Assembly (NCBI GenBank): GCA_000697475.1 | Contig: JNEU01000696.1 | Span: 1 to 30,449, forward strand | DNA from: Lichtheimia corymbifera B2541 | Lineage: Eukaryota; Mucoromycota; Mucoromycetes; Mucorales; Lichtheimiaceae | DNA: 30,449 bases | Reading direction: 5' to 3' | Shown here: positions 9,418 to 18,900 of the stretch, piece by piece | Position numbering within the stretch: the stretch's first letter is position 1 | Layout of the letters: each line of letters begins with the position of its first letter | The notes under the pieces: generated by a model | What the model was told of the DNA's origin: nothing | The model's database searches: none | Seen by the model: only the letters and a program-made list of their open reading frames with translations | Made by a program: the position numbers and the translations under genes

Positions 9418-11955
9418 CTACTGACGTGTAGCAATGCGATAGCTGCGCCATGGCTCATAACCTGCTCGACGATAAAAGTCAAGGAGCTCCACCCAATCCA
9501 CATAGGCCTTTGTCACACCACGTTCCTTGAGGAGCTGATTTGCATATGCCACCAAACCCAGACCGATACCACGACCGCGTGCTTCAGATGCTACGCCCAC
9601 ACATGCCATACCACCACTAGCTTGACCAAAGAGCTTGTCATCTGTCCAAATCAGATCCGTGCGTTTGGCATTTGATTGACCAGTTGTATGCACCAAAAGG
9701 CTGCCGACAATGCGCCCGGTGGTGTCATTGTTTTCGCGTGCAACAATCAAATCCTGATAATCACCTAGAGCAGCATGATGCTTGTATGTGGTGAGCCAAA
9801 AAGGAAAGTAGCGTTCTTGAAAAGCGTAAAGTTGCCCAATATCCTCGGGACGAATGGCAGCAAAATGGATATCTTCTCGTTGCATACGATCCATGATTCC
9901 TTCTGGCAGTATCAAAGCGTCACCCATGCTCTTGAGATCCCATACAACGTTGCCCAATTTCCATCCACGTCGTTCAAAGAATCCTTCATTGCTTGCACCA
10001 TCTTGTGGGATACCGGGGAAGAAGCGTGGTGCTGCTGAGCCCAAGCGTATACAGGCAAGATCGTATTGTTCGAAATGTGTCAATGCTTGTTTGTGCAACT
10101 GAGATCCAATGCCACGGTTCCTCTCCAAAGATGACACCACAAGTAATAGAATTTCGCCAGTATCCTTCTTGGCCATTTGATCCCAAACCATCTGTGTAGC
10201 CACGAAACCAATCACGTAACCCGCAACGTCAGTTGCCACCCAATGTTGACCTTTTTGTGTGCTGCCCAGTACGAGATCAATCTTATCCTCCGTCAATGGC
10301 CAATCGGCACCATAAACATCGTTCCACAAGTTGACCACTCCTTTGAAATGATTCTCATGGTTGTAAGTCTCAATGTTGAATACAGGCGTAGTATCAGCTG
10401 CTGCCAATTTGGGAATTGAGATTGGAAGTCTGCTTGCGGGAGTTGTGGCACCGAAGAGGGTTCGAACAGCAGCTTCGTGTGCAGGCGGTGTGTATTCATA
10501 AGTAACGACATAAGTATCCACGTCCTCGAAAACGGAGAGGTCGTATGGATTGATGACTGAGACCACAGCGAGACGATCCTTGCCAATGCTGTGAGCAAGT
10601 TGCACCATGCGAGCTTGGAACGGGTGCAAGTTGGCGTTTGCTGTGCCGACAATGATCCAGTCAGCTTGACTAATTGTGTCGGACATATCTGGGGAATTTT
10701 CATCATAAATAATGTACTCGACATTGGCGTGATGTTGCTGAAGAGCATCATAAAAAGAGTTGAAGGGTTCCTTTTCTGAATCAATGGCAAGCGTGGTGGG
10801 TACATGTGCTGCTAAGAATAAAATGCGATCTGCTGACTTGGGCTTCATAGGCAAAACATTGGAACGATTGCGTACAATGGTAGGGATACGATCATAAAGC
10901 ATCTTGCTGAGAGCGGCACCTTGTTCACGTTGTGGTTGCATATCCTCAAACACATTATCCCATGACAGGAACCGATCCTTGAGCTTGGCAACACGTTCCA
11001 AACGGGATTCAATATCATCCACGGTCTCGATCTCTTGTTCCACCTTGGCAAATGCATCACGTTGGAACTCATATGTGTGTGATATCATCACAATATCATT
11101 GCCTGCTTGCAGTGCCAGCAATGAGCCATTAGGAACGCCCACCGTTTCCTTGACAGCGTCCATCTCTAGGCAATCGGTAATGATCACTCCTTGGTATCCC
11201 ATGTCCTTTCGCAACATATCACGCACAATAGCAGGCGACAAGCTTGATACATGTGTAGAAGCACCAAGACGGGGTAATTTCATATGAGCAACCATGACTG
11301 AAGTAGCTGTGGTTATCAATTGACGGAAAGGCACCAATTCCACTTGCTCCAATTCTTCACGTGTCTTATCAATCACTGGAACGCCCAAATGTGAATCTGT
11401 AGCTGTATCACCATGACCAGGGAAATGCTTAATGCTTGTTGCCACTTTGCCTTCTTGATATCCTTCCACTTGAGCACGACCCAATCTTGCTACCTCGTTG
11501 GGATCTTCGCCATAGGATCGTACTCCAATCACCGGGTTAAGTGCATTGTTGTTGACGTCAACCACCGGTGCAAGGTTCCAATTGATACCCAATGCAAGTA
11601 ACTCTTTTGATGTTGCTTTGGCCACTTGTTTAGCTGCTGTCGCTGATCCAAGAGCACCCAATCCCATATTCCCAGGCAAATAGGTTCCGCTCTGCCCCAA
11701 ACGTCGCACAACGCCATTTTCTTGATCCACAGCAATAAAAAGAGGTCGCTTGTGTCCTGCTTTACGAGCAATATCTTGAAGTGAGCGTGTCAAACGACGA
11801 ACTTGTTCTGGAGACTCAATGTTGCGAGAGAAGAGAATGACAGAGCCGAGATTATGGTTCTCAATGAGGTCAATGATGCCTGCTGTAGGTTCCAAGCCGT
11901 GGAAACCACACATGAAGAGTTGTCCATTGTCTTGACGTGAGTCTGTGATTGTCAT
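9418..11955 (-). CDS. GH3 beta-N-acetylglucosaminidase fused to two GNAT domains
   Basis: An 845-aa protein in one uninterrupted exon. Residues 1-330 form a NagZ-like GH3 barrel: the family motif KHFPGHGD is at 176-183, the D-S-H of the His/Asp catalytic dyad loop at 187-189, and the probable nucleophile is D261 in IITDCLEMD. Residues 340-530 resemble the second GH3 domain. Two acetyltransferase (GNAT) modules follow, each with an acetyl-CoA loop: RNRGIG at 612-617 and GRGIG at 794-798. No signal peptide is visible, so a cytosolic role in trimming chito-oligosaccharides and handling released amino sugars is inferred. I recall a Rhizomucor miehei GH3 enzyme with a C-terminal glucosamine N-acetyltransferase region of this kind. 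Activity of each GNAT half here is unproven. The lack of introns contrasts with the neighbouring transporter and kinase genes. Confidence 0.92.
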   Translation of the reverse strand: MTITDSRQDNGQLFMCGFHGLEPTAGIIDLIENHNLGSVILFSRNIESPEQVRRLTRSLQDIARKAGHKRPLFIAVDQENGVVRRLGQSGTYLPGNMGLGALGSATAAKQVAKATSKELLALGINWNLAPVVDVNNNALNPVIGVRSYGEDPNEVARLGRAQVEGYQEGKVATSIKHFPGHGDTATDSHLGVPVIDKTREELEQVELVPFRQLITTATSVMVAHMKLPRLGASTHVSSLSPAIVRDMLRKDMGYQGVIITDCLEMDAVKETVGVPNGSLLALQAGNDIVMISHTYEFQRDAFAKVEQEIETVDDIESRLERVAKLKDRFLSWDNVFEDMQPQREQGAALSKMLYDRIPTIVRNRSNVLPMKPKSADRILFLAAHVPTTLAIDSEKEPFNSFYDALQQHHANVEYIIYDENSPDMSDTISQADWIIVGTANANLHPFQARMVQLAHSIGKDRLAVVSVINPYDLSVFEDVDTYVVTYEYTPPAHEAAVRTLFGATTPASRLPISIPKLAAADTTPVFNIETYNHENHFKGVVNLWNDVYGADWPLTEDKIDLVLGSTQKGQHWVATDVAGYVIGFVATQMVWDQMAKKDTGEILLLVVSSLERNRGIGSQLHKQALTHFEQYDLACIRLGSAAPRFFPGIPQDGASNEGFFERRGWKLGNVVWDLKSMGDALILPEGIMDRMQREDIHFAAIRPEDIGQLYAFQERYFPFWLTTYKHHAALGDYQDLIVARENNDTTGRIVGSLLVHTTGQSNAKRTDLIWTDDKLFGQASGGMACVGVASEARGRGIGLGLVAYANQLLKERGVTKAYVDWVELLDFYRRAGYEPWRSYRIATRQ

Positions 11956-12730
11956 TGTGTTTGTAATAGAAAAAGAAAGAGGGAAGGAAACAAACCGCGG
12001 GAATGGGATGAGCCCTTCTTTACCCCACTTTTTATCGCGGATATCGCGGATTAGCTAACATCGCACCCTGTCGAGCTAATTCAGGGTCTCCCTTTCTTGT
12101 ACTCCCATCCCATTAACCAATGCCCTCTGCTTGTCTTATTCCGAATAACCCTCTCGTCTTGAAACCCATATCACATTGGCTGCGCTGGGTCACACACGCA
12201 CACACATCTCAGTGGCACTATTATCTGCTCATTAACTCTTTTTTTTTATATTCTCCCACTCATGCCACATTGTCATCGTTACTCATTCATCACTTAATAA
12301 AAGATTGCTATGTCTTGTATAAAAGAGATGACAACAAAACGAATGACCGTGCGAGTATAATCTCTGGCGGGAATCACGATTAGATCATGTGTAGAAAGGA
12401 GGGGGCCATTATACAATAATATATGCAAAAGTGGAAAGGAACAAGATCAATGGATGAAAAAATGAGGTTAAATGAGTGTTTTGGAATCACGGGAAGTAAA
12501 AACCTGAAACAAAAACACGCGAACTGACGGGCTATCGTGTTCCATGTGATGACAACACAACGTTTCACGGGATACGGCTGATCCTAGATGACGAGCCTCG
12601 TTTCTCTCTTTTGCAATATGCCAAGTTAAGACGGAGAATAGGAATGTTGCTCATGGGATCATTTACTTTCACACATCACTCAAGTACTTGATAACACGCC
12701 ATATGCTTGTATGTATGTGGCTAAACACCC

Positions 12731-12750
12731 GTAACGTCATTATATAAAAA
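12731..12750 (+). promoter_or_regulatory. CRE-like half site next to a TATA box
   Basis: GTAACGTCAT is followed directly by TATATAAAAA and then a G-rich tract. ACGTCA is a common bZIP half site. The pair is about 490 bp before the bZIP start codon, so it could be a distal promoter with a long leader. Confidence 0.3.
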
Positions 12751-13119
12751 GAGTAGTTGGGGGAGGTGGGGGAAAGGACTGGGTGTGTGTTTCTTGTCGC
12801 AGCTGTTCATTAATGCACCCCTCCAGTATGCATGCATCTTTGCTGTTGTTATGGTGATGCCGTCAATCAATGCCCTTTGTATGTATGCAGTGTTTTTAAA
12901 AGAAGGTTGTTTAAGGGAATCATCATATCATCGTCGTCATATGAACAAAGGTGTGTCAGGTATTACAATGTATCTGTATTGGCGCGCATGCAGCAAGAAT
13001 GAGGCAACAGCAGCAGGGCTGTCATGGAACACTTTTATTTTAATTTGGCCATATTCGTCCAGTGGCCCCCCAACAGCATGTAAACAAAGCAACACATACA
13101 CGTCCTCCCTGACATCCTT

Positions 13120-13127
13120 TATAAATA
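13120..13127 (+). promoter_or_regulatory. Proximal TATA box of the bZIP gene
   Basis: TATAAATA lies 110-117 bp before the bZIP start codon and is followed by a CA repeat and a CT-rich tract, a usual leader layout for genes in this window. Confidence 0.5.
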
Positions 13128-13143
13128 CCGTGCGACCCGACAT

Positions 13144-13160
13144 ACACACACACACACACA
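13144..13160 (+). repeat. CA dinucleotide microsatellite in the bZIP leader
   Basis: An uninterrupted AC run within the probable 5' untranslated region, followed by a short CT-rich tract leading to the start codon. Confidence 0.7.
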
Positions 13161-13236
13161 TACACGCACATACAGCCTTTCTCTTTCTCTCTCTTCCTCT
13201 ATCCACTACAGCATCGTGTACATTACGCGAAAGAAA

Positions 13237-14004
13237 ATGTCCTCGTCAGCAGTACCAACCGTTTCCACTGCCATGTCCATTTCAGCCATCACAAGTAATT
13301 CTACTGCATCCATCTTTCCCCCTTCACCACCCCCATCGGCTGGTCGTTCTCGTTACTACCATCATCATCAACATCATCAAAAGCCTTACGATCGACCATC
13401 ACAGCAAGTTGGTACCCCTAATGCAACAGCTACTACTACTCCAACTACTACCCCAACAATGCAACATCAATACCAGCATCATCATCCATATCAGCAGCAA
13501 TCAATGACAACAGCAACAGCCTATCAACCTCCACTTTTGGGATCGCCACCCACATCACCTGAAGATAATGATTTCAACTCGCCACCTTCATCACCTTATC
13601 CGCACCATAGCGATTTGGTACCACTGACGTTGCAAGAACGCCGCCTGCGTAACAAGGCTGCTTCAGCCAAATATCGCCAAAAGAAAAACCAGCAACAAAA
13701 TGAGATGCGACAAATGATTTGTAATCTCAAAGAGCAAACAGCCGTGTTGAGCCGTAAGGTGCAGGAGCTGCAAATGGAGAACGAGCGTCTAAGAACGGAT
13801 AACGATAAATTGCGGAGCAAGATGGTGGCAAAGAAAATGTTACGACAATGGATCGGGCGTCATCATCACCAACGAAAAGATATTCCCCCAACATCTTCCT
13901 CTGCTTTTCAGGCTGTCTCTAAACGTTTACAGGAGGATGAAGATGAATTGGATGATGACCTTGATTTGGATCTCGAGGATGACGACGCTTATCCTTTTGC
14001 ATAA
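13237..14004 (+). CDS. bZIP transcription factor
   Basis: A 255-aa nuclear DNA-binding protein in a single exon. The basic region is RRLRNKAASAKYRQKK with the invariant N-x7-R spacing (N139, R147). The zipper shows five leucines in perfect heptad register (164, 171, 178, 185, 192), preceded by M157. The NxxAS-type basic region is closest to the fungal CYS3/MetR and related groups rather than to GCN4 or Yap, but no specific orthologue is claimed. The N-terminal half is low-complexity (His, Gln, Thr, Pro runs) with SPP motifs that could be phosphorylated; the C-terminus is strongly acidic, a plausible activation region. The ATG at 13237 is chosen because the frame upstream begins only with a GTG codon (13216). 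Confidence 0.93.
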   Translation: MSSSAVPTVSTAMSISAITSNSTASIFPPSPPPSAGRSRYYHHHQHHQKPYDRPSQQVGTPNATATTTPTTTPTMQHQYQHHHPYQQQSMTTATAYQPPLLGSPPTSPEDNDFNSPPSSPYPHHSDLVPLTLQERRLRNKAASAKYRQKKNQQQNEMRQMICNLKEQTAVLSRKVQELQMENERLRTDNDKLRSKMVAKKMLRQWIGRHHHQRKDIPPTSSSAFQAVSKRLQEDEDELDDDLDLDLEDDDAYPFA

Positions 14005-15905
14005 ACCCATGATTCTGTGGTTGTGGTGGTGGCCATCTTTTTTGTTCTCCCACACCCATACTTGTATACCATATATACCCCCCCAACTCACCCAATAGTC
14101 CTGCAACCATTGTTGTTGCGTGTCCTATATATAAAAAAGTAGCAAGCCATTATCATCTCTCTCTCTCTCTCTTACCCCATTTTTTCTCTTTGGTCGTTTG
14201 ATCCATACCACATATATATGTTGTTGTTGTATTGCCATCTCATTAAAGCCTTCATTATGTATACATATCATCATTAACGCACGCATGGGGTGCCACTCTT
14301 GTATGTGTACAACTCGTTTGTGTTCCCATGGAACCTTATCTTAGTTTTGGGGCATTCTTGCTGCATGAAGCTGTGCCGCGCGTTTCTCTGACATTTAAAA
14401 ATGCAAGGGCATAAGCGACCTGACGTATGTTGGGGGAATAATAATACCTGAAAGGATGTGCATATGGGAGCAAAAAGAGAGGGGATTGTCTGTGTGTGAG
14501 GTACAAATAAACAAAACTTTATGCAGCATACCGCGTTTATCCGGATCCCGTCTTCCGAGAAGCTGGTGTGCTGTGGTGCGTGTAATATGGGATAGTTAAG
14601 CTTTCCCGCCCTGTATTGCCGTGTCCACAGACTATCTCTTTTGCTGGCGTAACATGTCGCCATACACTCATACGTCAACGTCATCAGTTACCCAGATCTT
14701 CTTGTCTAGGGTACTCCAATGTTACCATTATTCTCGATTGATTGCAAAAGTGCGCAAGTGCATGCACACTTGATCATGTGTACATGGTATGTAATCTGAA
14801 TAATGACTGAAGCCTAAGCAAATCGGCTTAAACAATAATTCGGGTGTTCCTGCACCTGCATGCTATCTCTCTCCTACCCAATAATAATGACCTTTTTCAT
14901 ATCCATTATGTATACAATGGCAGCACTTTGTATATCAGGGATCTCCTCATTACATCCAGAACTGATTTGGCCTTACAACAACAGTGACCTGATACGGATC
15001 ATCTTCGTTTTAGTAATGGGGCCATGCTTGTAAAAGTTGCCAACAATATGGGACTACCCAACGACATCCTTAATAACAACATTCATTGTCTACCATCAAT
15101 AAGCCTCAGCCCAAACTTGCACCTTTGTTATCCAAGCCAACATCTATACACAATTTTTATAAGCATGATTGATCCACGCTTTTGAATGCAACTTGGGTCA
15201 TTGCATAATATGTTTCTATACATCTTGATTCCTTCTTTCAGAGTCAAGGGCTATCTTTTTCCACAACCAAATGATACAAACGACCGTCTAGGTCAGCGGG
15301 TGCTAATGTGTAAGGAGGTTGTCAAGGAAAATGTCGCCTCACACACTTTGAAGTAAAAGAGGAAATGGTAGCATGGCAACACCTTTTGGTTGATCACCTT
15401 CTGCCTTTGTTGCTTATATCTGTGCTACCTTACACATGGCTCGTGCCAATACTCATCTTGTGCTACCATTTCCTTTCACATGTTGTTAATTTATATTCTA
15501 TTCCTCCCCAATGCTGTGAATATTACGTTGCCTTCCTTTCATCAGCATCAATCATCATTATTAATGGGAACAAGGTAGCAGCATTTTATGTATATAATGC
15601 ATGTCGTTGGGAACAAAAACTATATAGATACAGAGTAGTGGCATACATGTGAAAGGCGAAGGAATAAAGGATAACGATCAAGCAAGGTTGTTTGAGAAGC
15701 ATATGGTTGTGGGGAAGACGACAACTATCTAGTGCCTTGGACATGGTAATCCTGCAGGTGGTATCTATGCCAAAAGGGGTCAATGGCCGTCATCAAAAAC
15801 CGAGCCTATTTGGGTTTCAGCACTCGCTTTACTGTTCACTACTCTCACTTCTTCCCCTTCCCCCCACCCTCTGTATTCCCTTCCTTTATACACGCTACCT
15901 CTGTC
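14005..15905. other. Intergenic region between bZIP and PI4-kinase, no gene seen
   Basis: About 1.9 kb with no convincing coding exon or RNA gene. It holds a TC microsatellite at 14156-14172 and TGACGT-type half sites: one near 14421 and two in tandem (TACGTCAACGTCA) near 14672-14684. The last ~60 bp are a pyrimidine-rich leader before the PI4-kinase start. An open frame at 15365-15652 is hydrophobic but has no family resemblance. Confidence 0.5.
14156..14172 (+). repeat. TC dinucleotide microsatellite
   Basis: A pure TC run in the 3' flank of the bZIP gene. Confidence 0.7.
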
Positions 15906-18900
15906 ATGCTTAGGTAAATACGAATCGACATGCAAGGGGGCTGTATTGACAAGTTGCTAATGCGTGTAATGGAACCTTGTTGTAGCACTGACTTTGACCT
16001 ACATTCGCAAATCCTTATGGGTTTGGCTGAGGTGCTCGCCGACTCTCGATCGAAGGCAACAGCATCTGAAGTCGATAAACTCGTTTCCAAATGTCCCATC
16101 GTTCCTATTCTTGATGACAAGGAAAAGACTATCTTTACGCGACAAGACAAGCCTGACTTGGGTGTGATGGTTGGTACCTTAAATGATACACTCACTACCT
16201 GTCTTATATGCTAACGTTGGATAATAGACCCAACGTAGTCAACAAAGCGTTGCTGCTCTTGTCAAGTACGCCGTCAATGCAAAGGAAGACCGTCAGTTGG
16301 AGTTGTTGCCTCGTTTGCTCTCTTACGTACGCCATTTACCTGCATATGAATGGAAGGAAGTTGTGCTTGGAAGAGGTACATATATGCATATGATGATGTG
16401 GGATATATAGGGCTATCTGTACTCATTACCAGCAACAGGTCTTCCACCTGCCGATGCTATTACATACAGCCTTGTGGCCGGATTATTGGAGATTGGCTTC
16501 AAGATGCCTGAAGTATACCATCATATTACTGAAGTCCTTTGGAGCTATGGCGAATCGATTATCAAGCTCATGAAACAAGGCGATGTGGAGCTTACCGTTT
16601 CATTCATCTTGCCATCCTTGGCCGGTTTGTCACGTGCATTGCAGTTGTCGCCATTCTTGTTCCGAGCCAACCAGCTTCTTGCCCTGTGCCATAACACTCA
16701 GTTCTTGATCCAGGATGAAACATTGGACAACATTCGTACAGCCATCACTACATGTCTCAAAGAGCATGATGCCACAAGTTACAGCCGACGTGTGCTTAAC
16801 AAGTACTGGGAAGATGGTACTCCTTTGAGCAGCAATCGTGTCGTTTATGATTTACTCGTCATTTTACGCAACGTAACCACTCGGGTCATTGCTGACAGTC
16901 ATCCTGATCAATCCACCACTACAGCTTTATCTACAACTGGTGGTAGCAAGAAATTGCATTTGACACGTGACGTTGAACATGCCTGGTCCGAGCTTATGAA
17001 GAAGACTGCCTCTGGTGTGAGACCCACAGCTGCAAGCGACGCCGAAAAAGACGAGTTGCTCAACAAGAATATGCGTACCATCTATGTGACCAGCTTGGGA
17101 TACTATGAGGATATCAAGAAATATGCTAATGAAGGCGAGAAATGGGCACCTGATGCTTACATGCAAGAGATTATGGGCACTAGCTTGGTAAGTCACTGTC
17201 TTCACTCCTTGCTACGTTTGTTTAATACTGGTTTATATAGCACGTGGCTGCATTGTCTTCCGTTTACCTACATGAAGTCGATGATGTCCTCATTGATCAT
17301 ATCACCGAATGTCTTTTCGTGGCTCCTCATGGTGGAGATGCTTGGGTGCATGTTGCAGCTCTGGATGCAGCCGTTCTTTTAGCTATCAAGTAAGTTTATC
17401 CAAGTAAATTGATATTCATGTTATTCTAAATTACTTCTTATTACTACATAGCTTCCCTCATTTGAACGCTGATATGACCAACACCATCTGTCGATTCCTT
17501 GCTACACCATCGCCAGTATTTGAATTGCTCGCTGAAGCAGGTCAAGAGCCACTCAGTGTTCAACAATTTGCCATTGTTAGACTTGCCCAATGTGTCCAGG
17601 TAAGTTTGGTTTTGAGTATCAGGAAGGAACCGTTTGTAACAAGATTTATTTCTAGACCAAGCCATCCATGCAGATTTCTCAAGCTGCTATTTCAACTTTG
17701 TACGCATTGCTCAATGAGATTACACGCTATAGTGACGAGGAGGGCGCAACAGTGGACCGATATAGTATGCTTACCAAGAATGCCATCTCTGGTGCACCCG
17801 ATGCCAACCAATTGAGCGAGAAACAAAAGCAGCAAGTGTGTGCGAATGCTCTGTCAGCTATTGTTGGTGTTGCTGTTTACTTGAAGGATGAAGCAGTAAG
17901 TATCTTATTTGTACTTTGTATGGGCATGTTCCTTATTTCTTTCCCAAAAGATTATGGCCCAGGCGCTTTCCATGCTTACCATGCGTCGCAAATCACTTTC
18001 TATTTCGGCTACTGCATCGCTCACATCCCGTTTGGTGGATCTTGCACTTGTCAGCCCAGTTGGTGTATTCAAGGATATCCTCAATTTGTTCTCTACATTG
18101 AGCCGCGAAGCATTAACTATTGACAACAAGCAACTCACAACAGCGGTAAGATACATATTTTAAACAGCAGCGGAGATAAGGAAATTCATGCATGCATAAT
18201 CCTGTAGATTGTTAATGCACAAATGAGTCTCGCCAAGCGATTGTCAGCACGTCCTGAGCTCTATGACACTTATCTCATCAGCCTTTTGAGTCTCTTTGTG
18301 GAGAATGGCAACACGATCCAGCGCACCATGACCAAGAACAAAAAGGAAACCGAATACCCATTAGCATCCAAGCTTGGTATGCTTCTTCCAGTACTTCGTA
18401 CATTGTTGGGACATGATGATTTCAACCCTCATTTGGAGCCTACCGAGGAATGCGTTTCTCTTTTCCGCAACGCCTGGTTCCATTGTGTCATTTTTGGCTT
18501 TGTTACTGAATCCATGTGGATCCGAGAGTGGCACGATTCGATGCTCGTCATTGCGAAAAAGACGCCCGTATTGGTGACCGAGAGTGCAACCAAGTATGTG
18601 GAAAGCGACTTGGAATACAACTCTGTCTTGCGTGGTGGCAACATGTCCGAACAAAATGTATCTTCCATGCGTCAAAAATTGACAAGCTTTTTGCCTTCTC
18701 TTGCATCCGAGATCAAGTACTTTTCTTTTGCTCAAGTGGTGTTCGCTCTCAGCTTTTATCACATTGAAATGATGCGCAGTCGTATGGGCGATTGCAGCTA
18801 CGTTTTGCGTTATTTCATGAACGAGGGTCTCAACAATAGCTCACTCGCCAACTGCCTCGAAATGATTGCTGATCGTGTTGTGGGTGCATTCATCAAGGAT

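Larger units (their letters stand above)
11956..13236. other. Divergent intergenic region (GH3-GNAT and bZIP promoters)
   Basis: About 1.28 kb between divergently transcribed genes. Near the GH3-GNAT start the heptamer ATCGCGG occurs twice in direct repeat (12035-12052). Toward the bZIP gene there are two TATA-like sites and a CA-dinucleotide tract. Open frames here (for example 12785-13507) overlap the bZIP gene out of frame and look like by-products of low-complexity sequence. Confidence 0.5.

Noticed and set aside
9775..10419. Plus-strand open frames inside the GH3-GNAT gene
   Set aside because: They are antisense shadows of a strongly supported coding exon.
12785..13507. 240-aa open frame overlapping the bZIP leader and N-terminus
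   Set aside because: It runs out of frame through low-complexity His/Gln/Thr codons of the bZIP gene and through its CA-repeat leader; its sequence has no protein-like pattern.
15365..15652. Hydrophobic 95-aa open frame upstream of the PI4-kinase
   Set aside because: Hydrophobicity follows from T-rich DNA; no family signature, and an overlapping frame is equally open.
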